Counted from the first letter of the stretch, positions 8,475 to 17,473 are shown. The stretch: 64,000 nt of DNA from Olsenella sp. An188 (GCF_002160255.1 NZ_NFKF01000005.1:62001-126000); one strand, 5' to 3'. The notes: a model not told the origin generated them from the sequence alone. Translations and numbers: made by a program.

Positions 8475-9790
8475 TGGCGCGCGCGACTCAGGCGCGCCGG
8501 GTGGCGCTCTCGCTTCTGGGCGAGCGCCGGCGCCGCGGGGCGCGGGCGCGCGACCTGCTGCGCGGCTCCGAGGCGGCGAACGCCCTCTCCGAGCGCGACC
8601 GCGGCTTCGCCATGCGCCTCGTCATGGGCGTCACGGCCGCCGAGGGCGCGCTCGACCGTGCGATAGGCGCGCACCTGCGCCGCGGCGCCCGCCTGGAGCC
8701 GCGCGTGCGCGACGCGCTGCGCCTGGCCAGCTTCGAGCTGCTCTACCTCGGTGGTCGCGAGGACGTCTGCGTGAGCCAGGGGGTGGAGCTCGTGCGCGGG
8801 GTGGCCCCGCGGGCGGCGGGCCTTGCCAACGCCGTCCTGCACCGCGTTGCCGAGAGGGACGTGCCCGCGCTCGCCGAGGCGCGCCGCCGTGTTGAGGCGG
8901 GTGCGTTTGATGCCGCCGACCTGGCCCTCGTTGGCGCGCTGCCGGAATGGCTGTGCGTCCGCGTGCTCGAGTCGACGGGTGCGGGACGTGCCGCCGCGTG
9001 GGCGCTCGCGGCGCTCGAGCCGGCCGGAGCCTGGGTGGCCGCCAACCGCGTGCGCCACACGACCGACGAGGTCGCCGCGCTGCTCGAGGGGGCCGGCTGC
9101 GCGCCCGCGCCGGGTCCGGTGGCGGGGTCCTTCTCGCTCGGCCGTCCGTCGGCGCTCGTGCCGTCCGGGCTGGTGGAGCGCGTCGACGTGCTGCCGTGCG
9201 ACCTCGCGGCGCAGGAGGTGGCGCTCGCGTGCGCGCCCGCGCCGGGGGAGCGCGTGCTCGAGGTCGGCTCCGGGCGCGGCACCAAGACGGTGCTGCTCGA
9301 GGGGGCCGCGGTGGCTGCAGGCGGGACGTGCCGGATCGTGGCCGTGGAGGCCGACGCACGCCGCTCCGAGCGCGCCGCCGCGCGCATGGCGGCCGCCGGC
9401 GTGGCTGACCACGTGCGCTGCGCCTCCGCGGACGGACGCGAGCTTGACGACTCGTACGGTAGCTTTGACCTGGTCTTCGTTGACGCTCCGTGCACCGGAA
9501 CGGGCACGCTCGCGCGCCATCCGGAGATCGCCTGGTCGCTCGCTCCGGAGGCCCCGGCCGAGCTCGCGCGCCTCCAGGGGGAGCTTCTCGCCTCCGCGGC
9601 CGCGCGCGTGGGGGAGGGCGGGCGGCTCGCCTACGCCACCTGCTCGGTGCTCGCCGAGGAGAACGGGCGCGTGGTCGAGGCGTTTCTCGCCGGTCCCGCG
9701 GGCGCGGGGTTTGTCTTGGAGGACGCCGGGCTCACCGAGGCGCGCCCCGGCACGGACACGCACTTTTGCGCGACCCTGCGGCGCCGCTAG
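8474..9790 (+). CDS. rsmB: 16S rRNA (cytosine-C5) methyltransferase RsmB/Sun family
   Basis: A 438-aa SAM-dependent RNA m5C methyltransferase. The N-terminal NusB-like domain (about 1-140: ARDLLRGSEAANALSERDRG, YLGGREDVCVSQGVELVRG) is the hallmark of RsmB over other m5C enzymes. The catalytic domain has EVGSGRGTKTVLLEG (SAM site, about 264), VDAPCTGTGTLARHPEIAW (Cys motif IV, about 336) and YATCSVLAEENG (catalytic Cys motif VI, about 389). The GTG start overlaps the last base of the fmt stop (TAGTG). Last gene of the priA operon. Confidence 0.94.
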   Translation: MARATQARRVALSLLGERRRRGARARDLLRGSEAANALSERDRGFAMRLVMGVTAAEGALDRAIGAHLRRGARLEPRVRDALRLASFELLYLGGREDVCVSQGVELVRGVAPRAAGLANAVLHRVAERDVPALAEARRRVEAGAFDAADLALVGALPEWLCVRVLESTGAGRAAAWALAALEPAGAWVAANRVRHTTDEVAALLEGAGCAPAPGPVAGSFSLGRPSALVPSGLVERVDVLPCDLAAQEVALACAPAPGERVLEVGSGRGTKTVLLEGAAVAAGGTCRIVAVEADARRSERAAARMAAAGVADHVRCASADGRELDDSYGSFDLVFVDAPCTGTGTLARHPEIAWSLAPEAPAELARLQGELLASAAARVGEGGRLAYATCSVLAEENGRVVEAFLAGPAGAGFVLEDAGLTEARPGTDTHFCATLRRR

Positions 9791-9806
9791 CCCTTCTCGA
9801 CTCCGT

Positions 9807-9974
9807 TGTAGGCGCTTGCCGACAGTCTGCATCGGAAAAGTGTCGGTTGGCGCCTACAGTCCCAAGCCGTAGGCGCTTGCCGACACTGCGCGCCGCCAAA
9901 GTGACGCCCCGCGCCTACAGACCAGACCCGCGGGCGCCCCCGGCAACTCTGCCGAGAAGAACCGGCCACCCGCG
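9807..9974. repeat. GTAGGCGC palindromic repeats between rsmB and the HAD gene
   Basis: The first unit (9807-9858) is a dyad: TGTAGGCGC, TTG, CCGACA on the left mirrored by TGTCGG, TTG, GCGCCTACA on the right. A second unit (about 9869-9921) starts with the same GTAGGCGCTTGCCGACA and closes with GCGCCTACAG. A third partial end, GCGCCTACA, sits at about 9971 against the stop of the convergent gene. They occupy the convergent spacer and may also act as a bidirectional terminator. Confidence 0.7.
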
Positions 9975-9975
9975 C

Positions 9976-10653
9976 CTACACCTGCTGCGCGAGCAGCCCC
10001 TCCCAGCCGTCGATCCACAGGTCCGCGGCGCGCCTGAGCTCGAGCGCGGGCTGGCGCGGGTCATCGCAGCGCACGGCGACCGCGGCCATCCCGGCGCGCC
10101 GCGCGGAGAGCACCCCCGCGAGGATGTCCTCGAAGACGACGCAGTCCCCCGGGAGCGCCCCCAGGCGCCGCGCCGCCTCGAGGTAGATGTCGGGGTGGTC
10201 CTTGCCGCGCGCGACCTCCCTCCCGCAGACGACCTCGTCGAAGAGCGCGTAGACGTCCACGTTGCGCATCGAGCCCAGGACGTGCGGGTCGTTCGTGGTG
10301 GCGAGCGCCAGGCGCACGCCCGCGCCGCGCAGGGCCGCGAGGTACTCTCCGGCCCCGGGCCGCAGGGTGACGCGCGTCTCGTAGAGCGCGGCTCCGAGGC
10401 GGTTCCACTCGTCCACGATGTCCTGGACGTCGTCGCGCAGGCGGTAGCGCTCGCGGCACCATCGCGCCCCGGCGGCGAACCCGAGGGTGGCCAGCGTGAC
10501 GGAGGCGTCCTCGTCGAACTCCAGCCCGCGGGAGGAGAAGAAGATCTCGTCCACGCGCCTCCAGAGGTGCCAGGTCTCGGCGAGGGTCCCGTCGAAGTCG
10601 AACACGGCTGCGGTGAAGGACGGCGGCCACAGCGCGGGGGCGCGCCCCGTCAT
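9976..10653 (-). CDS. HAD-superfamily hydrolase (phosphatase/phosphomutase-like)
   Basis: A 225-aa haloacid-dehalogenase-type enzyme. Motif I is VFDFDGTLAET (nucleophile Asp and general acid Asp), the cap follows, motif II is LALATTNDP, the lysine motif is REVARGKDHPDIYLEAA, and motif IV is VVFEDILAGVLSARRAGM. The GKDHPDIY and FEDxxxG forms resemble the beta-phosphoglucomutase/phosphoglycolate-phosphatase branch, but the substrate cannot be told. The internal ATG at 10653 is chosen because it overlaps the upstream gene's stop as ATGA; a longer start would overlap that gene deeply. Last gene of a three-gene minus-strand operon. Confidence 0.85.
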   Translation of the reverse strand: MTGRAPALWPPSFTAAVFDFDGTLAETWHLWRRVDEIFFSSRGLEFDEDASVTLATLGFAAGARWCRERYRLRDDVQDIVDEWNRLGAALYETRVTLRPGAGEYLAALRGAGVRLALATTNDPHVLGSMRNVDVYALFDEVVCGREVARGKDHPDIYLEAARRLGALPGDCVVFEDILAGVLSARRAGMAAVAVRCDDPRQPALELRRAADLWIDGWEGLLAQQV

Positions 10654-12917
10654 CGGTCGGGCTCCGCCTCGATCGAGCGGAGCACGCCGAAGAGCACGTC
10701 GTCCCTGAAGACCGAGCACAGGGAGCGCAGCAGGTCGCGCGCCGGGGCGAAGAGCTCGGCGTCGACGGCGGCGCGCGTGGCCTCGAGCAGCGCCTCTCCC
10801 GTCTCGGGCGTGGGGGAGAGGGGGATCTGGGCGCCCCTCAGCGCGGACTCAGCGGCGTCCTCGGTGGCCGCTCCCGTGGCCTCGCCCACCTGGCCGAGAA
10901 GCGCCACCACCGCGATGCCCGCCACGAGCGCGGGCGCGGGCAGGTTGCGACAGGCGCGCTGGTAGCACGCCTGGGCGGCGAGCACGTGGCCGTCCCTCCA
11001 CTGGAGCTGCGACATCATGAGGTAGGCGAGCCCAACCGACTCCTGGTCGTGCGCCACCGACAGGGCCCGGCAGAGCTCCTCGCAGGCGCCCCTCGCGTCG
11101 TCGGCCGCCTCGAGGCACTGCGCGAGGTGCAGGCTCGCCTGGACCGACATCGGCGCCAGGCGCGCGGCGCGCCGGGCCCGCTCGAGCGCGTCGTCGGGGC
11201 GGTCCTGGGCGAGCGCGGCGGCGGACGCCACGAGCAGGGCCTCCAGGCAGGGGGCGGGGGCGAGGAGGCAGCGCTCGTGCGCGGGCGCGACGAGGCGGTT
11301 GTAGAGCGCCCGGTCGGCGTAGGTGGCAAACGAGCGCCAGGCGACGTCGCCCTCGTCTCGCAGGGCGCCCTCCCGCTCGAGCGACTCCAGGGCCTCGAGC
11401 GCGGCGCGCTCGGCCCCGGCGAAGTCCTGACGCGCGAGGAGCTCCCGGGCCCGGTCGGTCCCGCGCGCGAGCTCCCCGCCGTCCACGAACTCCTCGGTGA
11501 CGGCGAGGGGGTCGTCCTCGAGCGTCCCGTCGATGAGGGCGCGGACGCAGCGCAGCGCGGCGGAGCGGACGTCGCGCGGCTCGTCGTCCCCCGCGTGGGC
11601 GAGAAGGGCGCGGACGCTCTGGGCGGTGGAGTCGCCGACCTGCCGGCACAGCTCGCCCAGCAGCGCGCGTCGCCGCGCCGCCTCGTCTATGCCGAGCCCG
11701 TCGGCGCGGTCGCACCCGAGCGCGGCGGCCTGCGCGCCGGAGAGCTCCCGGTCGGAGAGCTCGACGGCGTCGTAGCGCCGTGCCGGGCAGAAGCGCTCCT
11801 CGTCGAGCGTGAAACCCTGGCGCACGGCCCGGAGCGTGCGGTCGCGCTCCTCGATGGTCGCGCCCGCCGCCGCCATCACGGCCCACGGGTCGACCGGCGC
11901 GTCGGGGTCGATCCCCTCCACGAGGTCGCGGTCGAGCCGCGCGGAGTAGTAGCACGCGTGCCCGGCGGGCCCGTCGACCACACCGGCCACCCACACCTGA
12001 GAGAGCTGCGGCGCCACGGCGAGCGCGTAGGCGGCGAGAAGGACCGCGAGCCTGAGGTTGTAGTCGCTCGCCGCGCGCCGGCGCATCTCAGAGGTGGCGG
12101 CAACGATGCCGAGGCCGTCGACGTAGGCCGAGGACGCCCACGCGCGCGGCGGCACGAGGTCGACCTCGATCGCGGCGACGCCGGTGCGCACGTTCGTGCG
12201 GAAGCGCGCCGTCAGCCGGTGGGGCAGCTGGAGGGCCTCGATGCCGGCGGACAGGGCGCTTCTCACCGCCCACTCCCCGCGCGCCTCCGACCCCAGGCGC
12301 GCGGCGGCGCGCGGGGCCTGCGAGACGATCGAGCGGCAGACGCGCTGCTCGCAGCGGACGAGCTCCTCGAGGCTCGCGGCGTTGGGGTCGTCCAGGGCGC
12401 GCCCGACGAGAAGGGCGCAGTTGAGGGCGGTCTCGACGCGCAGGACCTTGACCTTGGCGAGCCACGGCAGGCTCTCCTCCATGACGCGCAGGTAGAAGAG
12501 GTCGGAGGTGCGCGGGCGCACCACGCTCACGGTCGGCATCGCCACGTCGCGCTCGAGCAGCCCGGCCTCGTCGAGGCGCATGGCGAGGTAGAGCTCGAAG
12601 CCGCTCGGCGCAGCCCGCCCCGGCTCCCCGTCGGCGGGCGCCTCGGAGCGGGCCCGCACGTCGGCGACCACGCCGCGCAGGGCGCCCATCGGGTCGGGGG
12701 AGCCCACGAGGGAGCGGGAGAGCGCCTCGAGGTCGAGCGAGGAGGTCTCCCCGGGGGGCGACCCAGCGTCTCCCTCCGGCTCGGCGTCCTCCCCCTCGCT
12801 GTTCACGAGGGCGGCGAAGAGCCTCCCCAGGCGCCCGCGCTGCGCCTCGGGCGCCTGGTCGCGGCGCTCGGCCGCCTCGCCCCTCGTCTCGTCCCCGCGC
12901 TCGTCAGGTCCTGGCAT
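10650..12917 (-). CDS. Large protein of unknown function with TPR-like C-terminal helices
   Basis: I do not recognise a named family. The 755-aa protein has a charged low-complexity N-terminus (about 1-95), a central alpha/beta region (about 100-330) with VLRVETALNCALLVG and repeated beta-type stretches (TGVAAIEVDLVPPRAW), and an alanine-rich helical C-terminal half (about 430-730). In that half, helix pairs such as DDALERARRAARLAPMSVQ and ASLHLAQCLEAADDARGA have TPR spacing. There is no signal peptide or membrane segment. GGGGAGG lies before the ATG. It sits between a DUF1015 gene (36 nt upstream) and a HAD phosphatase (4-nt overlap), so the three are probably made together. A scaffold role is a guess from the TPR-like part. 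Confidence 0.75.
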   Translation of the reverse strand: MPGPDERGDETRGEAAERRDQAPEAQRGRLGRLFAALVNSEGEDAEPEGDAGSPPGETSSLDLEALSRSLVGSPDPMGALRGVVADVRARSEAPADGEPGRAAPSGFELYLAMRLDEAGLLERDVAMPTVSVVRPRTSDLFYLRVMEESLPWLAKVKVLRVETALNCALLVGRALDDPNAASLEELVRCEQRVCRSIVSQAPRAAARLGSEARGEWAVRSALSAGIEALQLPHRLTARFRTNVRTGVAAIEVDLVPPRAWASSAYVDGLGIVAATSEMRRRAASDYNLRLAVLLAAYALAVAPQLSQVWVAGVVDGPAGHACYYSARLDRDLVEGIDPDAPVDPWAVMAAAGATIEERDRTLRAVRQGFTLDEERFCPARRYDAVELSDRELSGAQAAALGCDRADGLGIDEAARRRALLGELCRQVGDSTAQSVRALLAHAGDDEPRDVRSAALRCVRALIDGTLEDDPLAVTEEFVDGGELARGTDRARELLARQDFAGAERAALEALESLEREGALRDEGDVAWRSFATYADRALYNRLVAPAHERCLLAPAPCLEALLVASAAALAQDRPDDALERARRAARLAPMSVQASLHLAQCLEAADDARGACEELCRALSVAHDQESVGLAYLMMSQLQWRDGHVLAAQACYQRACRNLPAPALVAGIAVVALLGQVGEATGAATEDAAESALRGAQIPLSPTPETGEALLEATRAAVDAELFAPARDLLRSLCSVFRDDVLFGVLRSIEAEPDR

Positions 12918-12953
12918 GGCACCTCCCCTCGGCTTCCTGCGGCCTCACGGCCC

Positions 12954-14207
12954 CTAGGCCCTGCGCGGCCGCGCCCCGTCGATCAGCGAGGCGCGGTGGC
13001 TGACGCGTCGGACGAAGAGCCCGTCGCGCGGGGCGGGCTCGAGCCACGTGGAGCCCGCAGGCAGCGTGCGCCCGGCGTCGGCGACGGCCATGGCCTCTCC
13101 CGTCGAGGGCGGGAAGAGGGCGAGCGCCACGCCGCCCTCGCCCGCGGCCCGCTCGAGCTCGGCGGGGCTGGCCAGGGGCGAGGCGCTCCGCGCGCGCCCG
13201 TCCTCGCGGGCCCCGAGCACGTCGGCGACCACCCTGTCCCACGCGACGGAGGCGTCGGTCTCCTCTCCCGCACCCACGCCGCCGCGGGAGAGCTCGCGCC
13301 AGGCGCCGAACGCGTACATCCCCATCCGCCCGCGCTCGGCGGGCGCGACCGGCTCCTCGCGGCGTGGGCCCACGACGAGCCCGGCGCGCTCGAGCGCGGC
13401 CACGAGCTCCCCCTCGTCGAGCCCCGCCGTGTCCGCCACCACGACGTGGCGGGGCAGCAGGCGGACCTGGCTTGCCGGGAAGAGGGCGCACAGCAGGTAG
13501 TTGTAGGCCTCCGCCCCGCTCGACCGCTCGCCGCCCTCGGTGCGCATCGCCTGGCAGACGCGCGCGGCCGCGGCGGCGCGATGGTGGGCGCCGACGACGT
13601 AGGCGCGTCCCACGTGCTCGAGCATGAGTCGCAGCGACTCGACGGCGGCCGGGCGCGCCACGCGCCACACGCTGTGGCGCGTGGCCTCTTCGTCGGTGAA
13701 GTCGTAGAGGGGGTCGGCCGTCTTGGCGGCCTCGACGAGCGCCTCGAGCACCGGGTTGTCGCGGTAGGCGAGAAGGACCGGCGCGCTCTGGCAGCCCGTC
13801 GCCGCGATGTGGCGGACGTGCGCGTCCTCGAGGTCGCGCGAGGTCGCCTCGACCCTGCGCACCACCCCGTTGTTGCAGTCGTCGACGGAGCACGCCGCCA
13901 CGATGCCGGTCAGCTCGCGTCCCGAGCGCCGCAGGCGGTAGAGGTAGTAGCACGGCGTCCCGTCGCGCAGCAGCGTCCCGTCGGCGACGCGCTCGGCGAG
14001 AAGGTCGTGCGCGCGCTCGAGGGCGGCTCCCTCGTCGCCGCCGTCGGGCCCCGCCGCGCCCGGGCACGCGATCGCCGCGAACGAGGCCTCCCTGGCCTCG
14101 GCCCAGGCGCGCGCCTCGGCCGGGTCGTCAGAGACGCGGTGGGGGACGGAGAACGCGGCCGCCGCGTCGGGGCGGGGCCGGTAGCAGGTGATGGGCTCGA
14201 CGTGCAT
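12954..14207 (-). CDS. DUF1015 family protein
   Basis: A 417-aa protein resembling the widespread DUF1015 family, whose biochemical function is not established. Matching points are the N-terminal YRPRPDAAAAFSVPHRVSDD, the FAAI/ERAHDLLAERVADG region, YYLYRLRRSGRELTGIVAACSVDDC, the VRRVEATSRDLEDAHVRHIAATGCQ segment (equivalent to the family's R.H.E..L..K...R), and VVGAHHRAAAA (equivalent to IADGHHRY). Here the Asp before GHHR is replaced by Val-Gly-Ala, a divergence in the best-conserved motif. The ATG at 14207 is chosen over one 24 nt upstream because GAGGAG lies just ahead of it. First gene of the operon, divergent from 14342. Confidence 0.75.
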   Translation of the reverse strand: MHVEPITCYRPRPDAAAAFSVPHRVSDDPAEARAWAEAREASFAAIACPGAAGPDGGDEGAALERAHDLLAERVADGTLLRDGTPCYYLYRLRRSGRELTGIVAACSVDDCNNGVVRRVEATSRDLEDAHVRHIAATGCQSAPVLLAYRDNPVLEALVEAAKTADPLYDFTDEEATRHSVWRVARPAAVESLRLMLEHVGRAYVVGAHHRAAAAARVCQAMRTEGGERSSGAEAYNYLLCALFPASQVRLLPRHVVVADTAGLDEGELVAALERAGLVVGPRREEPVAPAERGRMGMYAFGAWRELSRGGVGAGEETDASVAWDRVVADVLGAREDGRARSASPLASPAELERAAGEGGVALALFPPSTGEAMAVADAGRTLPAGSTWLEPAPRDGLFVRRVSHRASLIDGARPRRA

Positions 14208-14341
14208 GGCATCTCCTCGGTCTGTGGCCACATAGTGCCATGATACCCCGTGCCGGCTGCGGAGGGCGACGCCCCTTTCTGGCGCCTGCGCGCGCCTCGG
14301 CGGTGCTACCCTGAGACGGACGACGACGAAAGGGGAGGGAC

Positions 14342-15016
14342 ATGGCGCTCACGGGCGTGGACGTCACGGGCAGAAGGCTCGTGATCTTCGACTTCGACGG
14401 GACGCTCGCCGACACGATCCCGGCCATCACGGCAACGGCACGCACGGTTCTTCTCGGCCACGGGCTCGCCGAGGACGAGCTCGGGGACCTCCTGCGCCTG
14501 GTGGGACCCCCGTTCCCGCAGGCCTACAGCCTCGTCTACGGGTTCTCGCCCGAGGAGGCCATGCAGATAACGAGGGAGTACCGGGAGATCTACCACGGCC
14601 TCGGCGTCGCGGCATGGCCGCTCTTCGACGGGGTGCGGGAGCTCCTTGAGGACCTGCGCGCGGCGGGGCGCCTCACGGCGGTCGCCTCGTCCAAGCGCGG
14701 CTTCATGGTCGAGCGCGCCCTCGAGGACAACGGCGTGAGCGCGCTGTTCGACGTGCGCCGCGGCAAGCCCTCCGACGGGGAGGTCGCCAAGGCGACGACC
14801 ATCGCCCAGGTGCTCGACGACCTCGGGCTCTCGGCGGCAGACGCCGTCATGGTGGGGGACCGCTACCACGACGTCGAGGCGGCGAGCGCCTGCGGGATGC
14901 CGTGCGTGGGCGTGACCTACGGCGGCGCCGCGGCGCCCGGCGAGCTCGAGGGCGCGGGGGCCTGCGCCGTCGCGGCCACGGTCGACGAGCTGCGCCGCGT
15001 TCTTCTCGGCTCGTAG
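14342..15016 (+). CDS. HAD hydrolase, phosphoglycolate-phosphatase-like
   Basis: A 224-aa HAD phosphatase. Motif I is LVIFDFDGTLADTIPAI, a four-helix cap covers about 30-100, motif II is TAVASSKRGFMVERAL, the lysine region is RRGKPSDGEVAKATT, and motif IV is VMVGDRYHDVEAASACGM. The VGDRYHD form and the cap match the Gph/PpaX branch, which acts on small phosphoesters or pyrophosphate; the substrate is not resolved. AAAGGGGAGGG precedes the ATG. Divergent from the DUF1015 operon. Confidence 0.87.
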   Translation: MALTGVDVTGRRLVIFDFDGTLADTIPAITATARTVLLGHGLAEDELGDLLRLVGPPFPQAYSLVYGFSPEEAMQITREYREIYHGLGVAAWPLFDGVRELLEDLRAAGRLTAVASSKRGFMVERALEDNGVSALFDVRRGKPSDGEVAKATTIAQVLDDLGLSAADAVMVGDRYHDVEAASACGMPCVGVTYGGAAAPGELEGAGACAVAATVDELRRVLLGS

Positions 15017-15136
15017 CCCCCGCGTCGCGCCCGCCGACCGCTCGGCCCGCTCGCCGGGAAAGGCGTCGGCCGTTTGGGGTAGAAGGGTGAGCATGAAGGG
15101 GGGCGCGCCGCGCCCGGACGTGAGATGGGAGCAGAC

Positions 15137-15481
15137 ATGGCAGACTTTGACGTGACCGAGGGCCTCCGCAAGCTCTTCCTCGCCAGCGTGGGCGCCGTGG
15201 CCATGGGGGCCGAGAAGTCCCAGGAGGTCGTCGAGGACCTGGTCAAGAAGGGCGAGCTGACGGTCGAGCAGGGCAAGACCCTCAACCAGGAGCTCACCCG
15301 CAAGGCCAAGGAGGTCATCGACGGGACCGCCGACAGCGCCCTGCGCGCCCGCCTCGAGGCCATGACGCCCGAGGAGCGCGCCGCCTACGCCGCCAAGGTG
15401 GCCCAGATGTCCGCCGACATCGACGCCGCGGCCGTCAAGGTCGAGGTCGAGGACGCGGCCGACGAGGGCGCGGCGGAGTAG
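15137..15481 (+). CDS. Phasin/PhaI-like small coiled-coil protein
   Basis: A 114-aa alpha-helical protein of the phasin-like type found in many Gram-positives. It starts FDVTEGLRKLFLASVGAVAM, a mildly hydrophobic helix. Then comes an amphipathic region GAEKSQEVVEDLVKKGELTVEQGKTLNQEL (the segment typical of these proteins), then a helical acidic tail. True phasins coat polyester granules; no polyester synthesis genes are seen, so that role should not be assumed. The ATG at 15137 has GGGAGCAG ahead of it; an in-frame ATG 12 nt upstream is less well placed. It precedes an AarF/UbiB kinase by 12 nt, almost certainly the same transcript. Confidence 0.75.
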   Translation: MADFDVTEGLRKLFLASVGAVAMGAEKSQEVVEDLVKKGELTVEQGKTLNQELTRKAKEVIDGTADSALRARLEAMTPEERAAYAAKVAQMSADIDAAAVKVEVEDAADEGAAE

Positions 15482-15493
15482 GCCCGCGCTCGC

Positions 15494-17311
15494 ATGGCGG
15501 AAGCGGACGAGAAAAACGACGTGCCCGAGAGGGAGGAGCGCCCCGCCGACGGTGCCGCCGGCGGGGCGGACGCCGAGGGGGCGGGCGGCTTCGCCGCCGC
15601 GCGCCGCAGCGCCCAGGACCTTCTCGACGCCTGGTACGAGAGCGTGCGCGCCGACTCGGTCTACGACCGGCAGACGATCGGGATCTTTGGCGGGCGCCCC
15701 GACGGGGACTACTCCCTCAGCCGCGCGTCGCGGCTGGCGCGCATCGGGGAGATCGTCTCGATCGTGCGGCGCTACGACATCTTCCACGGGCTCACGCCCA
15801 AGGGGCTGCGCCGCATGCTCGAGGAGCTGGGGCCGACCTTCGTCAAGGCCGGCCAGATCCTCTCGATGCGCTCGGAGATCCTGCCCGAGAGCTTCATGCG
15901 CGAGCTCGGTCGGCTGCGGACCGAGGTCGAGCCGATGGGGCGCGACACGGTCCTGTCCGCCCTGCGCGCCGAGTACGACCGGCCCATCGAGGACATCTTC
16001 GACGCCATAGACGACCGGCCGCTCGGGTCGGCGTCGGTGGCGCAGGTCCACAAGGCGCGCCTCATCACCGGAGAGCTCGTCGCCGTGAAGATCCAGCGCC
16101 CGCACGTCCAGGAGATCATGGCGCAGGACATCTCCATCATGCGCTCGCTCGCGCGCTACGCGAGCCGCTTCATGGGCGACGAGCAGTTCCTCGACCTGCA
16201 GTCGGTCGTCGACGAGCTCTGGCAGTCCTTCCGGGAGGAGACCGACTTCCTCGTCGAGGCCCGCAGCCTCGAGGAGTTCAGGCGCAACAACGCCAGGTGC
16301 GCCTTCGTCGACTGCCCCAAGCCCTACCCGGCGCTCTGCACGCGCCACGTGGTGGTCATGGACTACGTCGAGGGCATCCCGATCAACGACTCCGCGCGGC
16401 TCGTGGCCGAGGGATACGACCTCGCCGAGATCGGCACCAAGCTCGCCGACAACTACACCTCCCAGATGCTCGACGACGGCTTCTTCCACGCCGACCCCCA
16501 CCCCGGCAACCTCGTGGTCCACGGGGGCAAGATCGTCTACCTTGACCTCGGCATCATGGGGAGGCTCTCGAGCCACGACCGCAGCGCCATGCGCGACATG
16601 GTGACGGCCGTGGCCGCCTGCGACTCGGCGGGACTCGCCGAGGGGCTCAAGCGCTTCTCCGTCTCCGACATGGGCGAGGTCGACCACGCGCACCTGCTCG
16701 CCGACCTCGACGCGATCGTGGCCGACTACGGCCTGGCCGACCTCTCGGATCTCGACGTGGGCGCGTTTCTCAACTCGCTCATCTCGATGGCGCAGAAGGA
16801 CGGCATCGAGCTGCCGAGCTCGGTGACGATGCTCGCGCGGTCGCTCGTGACGCTCGAGGGGACCGTGCACTCCCTGCTGCCGGGAACGTCGATCGTCGAG
16901 ATCATCCACGCCCACCTGCGCGCCCACGGCAGCGCCGGGGACCTCGCGCGGCGCGAGGGCGAGCGGCTCGCGCGCGAGGCCGTCGCCGCCACGCACGGCC
17001 TGCTCGGGGCCGCGAGCGACGCGGGGCTCGCGATGCGCATGCTCACGCGCGGCCAGCTGCGCGTCAATCTCGACCTCGCCGGGACGGCCGACCCGCTCGA
17101 GGACCTCGCGCGCATCGCCAACCGCCTCACGATGAGCGTCATCGTGGCCGGCCTGTTCATCGGCTCTTCGGTCGTCTACTACGCGCGCATCCAGCCGGTC
17201 ATCTTCGGCATCCCGATCATCGGCTTCCTCGGCTACCTCGCCGCCTTCGTGCTCGGCGTCTGGGTCGCGGTCGACATCATCCGCGAGAGCCGCCGACGCC
17301 GCCGCAGGTAG
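15494..17311 (+). CDS. AarF/UbiB/ABC1-family atypical kinase, membrane-anchored
   Basis: A 605-aa protein-kinase-like protein. The diagnostic KxGQ motif is in TFVKAGQILSMRSEILP (about 115-131). The Ala-rich nucleotide loop is GSASVAQVHKARL (about 178), the lysine is in VAVKIQRPHVQE, and the catalytic and metal motifs are HADPHPGNLVVHGG (about 333) and YLDLGIMGR. The last 70 residues hold two transmembrane helices (MSVIVAGLFIGSSVVYYARI, GFLGYLAAFVLGVWVAVDII), then a basic RRRRR end. In respiring bacteria UbiB supports ubiquinone synthesis or lipid handling; in this anaerobe-like background the role is unknown. It is coupled to the phasin-like gene, a pairing that hints at lipid or membrane work. 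Confidence 0.9.
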   Translation: MAEADEKNDVPEREERPADGAAGGADAEGAGGFAAARRSAQDLLDAWYESVRADSVYDRQTIGIFGGRPDGDYSLSRASRLARIGEIVSIVRRYDIFHGLTPKGLRRMLEELGPTFVKAGQILSMRSEILPESFMRELGRLRTEVEPMGRDTVLSALRAEYDRPIEDIFDAIDDRPLGSASVAQVHKARLITGELVAVKIQRPHVQEIMAQDISIMRSLARYASRFMGDEQFLDLQSVVDELWQSFREETDFLVEARSLEEFRRNNARCAFVDCPKPYPALCTRHVVVMDYVEGIPINDSARLVAEGYDLAEIGTKLADNYTSQMLDDGFFHADPHPGNLVVHGGKIVYLDLGIMGRLSSHDRSAMRDMVTAVAACDSAGLAEGLKRFSVSDMGEVDHAHLLADLDAIVADYGLADLSDLDVGAFLNSLISMAQKDGIELPSSVTMLARSLVTLEGTVHSLLPGTSIVEIIHAHLRAHGSAGDLARREGERLAREAVAATHGLLGAASDAGLAMRMLTRGQLRVNLDLAGTADPLEDLARIANRLTMSVIVAGLFIGSSVVYYARIQPVIFGIPIIGFLGYLAAFVLGVWVAVDIIRESRRRRRR

Positions 17312-17323
17312 CGCCCCCCCGGC

Positions 17324-17473
17324 GCACGGGCCCGATGCCCTTCTCGGCGTGCGGGGCTGACGTCCTTCTCGTCGTGCGGGCCCGACGTTCCCATCGCAGT
17401 GCGGGCCCGACGTCCTTCTCGCCGTGCGAGCCCGACGTCCTTCTCGCCGCGTGGGCCCGATGTCCTTCTCGGC
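17324..17473. repeat. 25-bp minisatellite, six tandem units
   Basis: Six consecutive 25-nt units begin at 17324, 17349, 17374, 17399, 17424 and 17449, each near GTGCGGGCCCGACGTCCTTC followed by TCGCC. Units differ by a few bases. Most units carry the TTCTCG motif. The array ends 13 bp before the element at 17487. No spacers, so not CRISPR. Confidence 0.9.

Noticed and set aside
10986-14243. Long plus-strand open frame of over 1000 codons across the DUF1015/unknown operon
   Set aside because: Composition is Arg/Gly/Ala-rich with no motifs; the minus-strand genes have ribosome sites, overlapping stops and recognisable motifs.
17324-17473. CRISPR array
   Set aside because: Six 25-bp units abut with no spacers; it is a minisatellite. 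The 18-bp arrays at 22845 and 23090 were rejected for the same reason.
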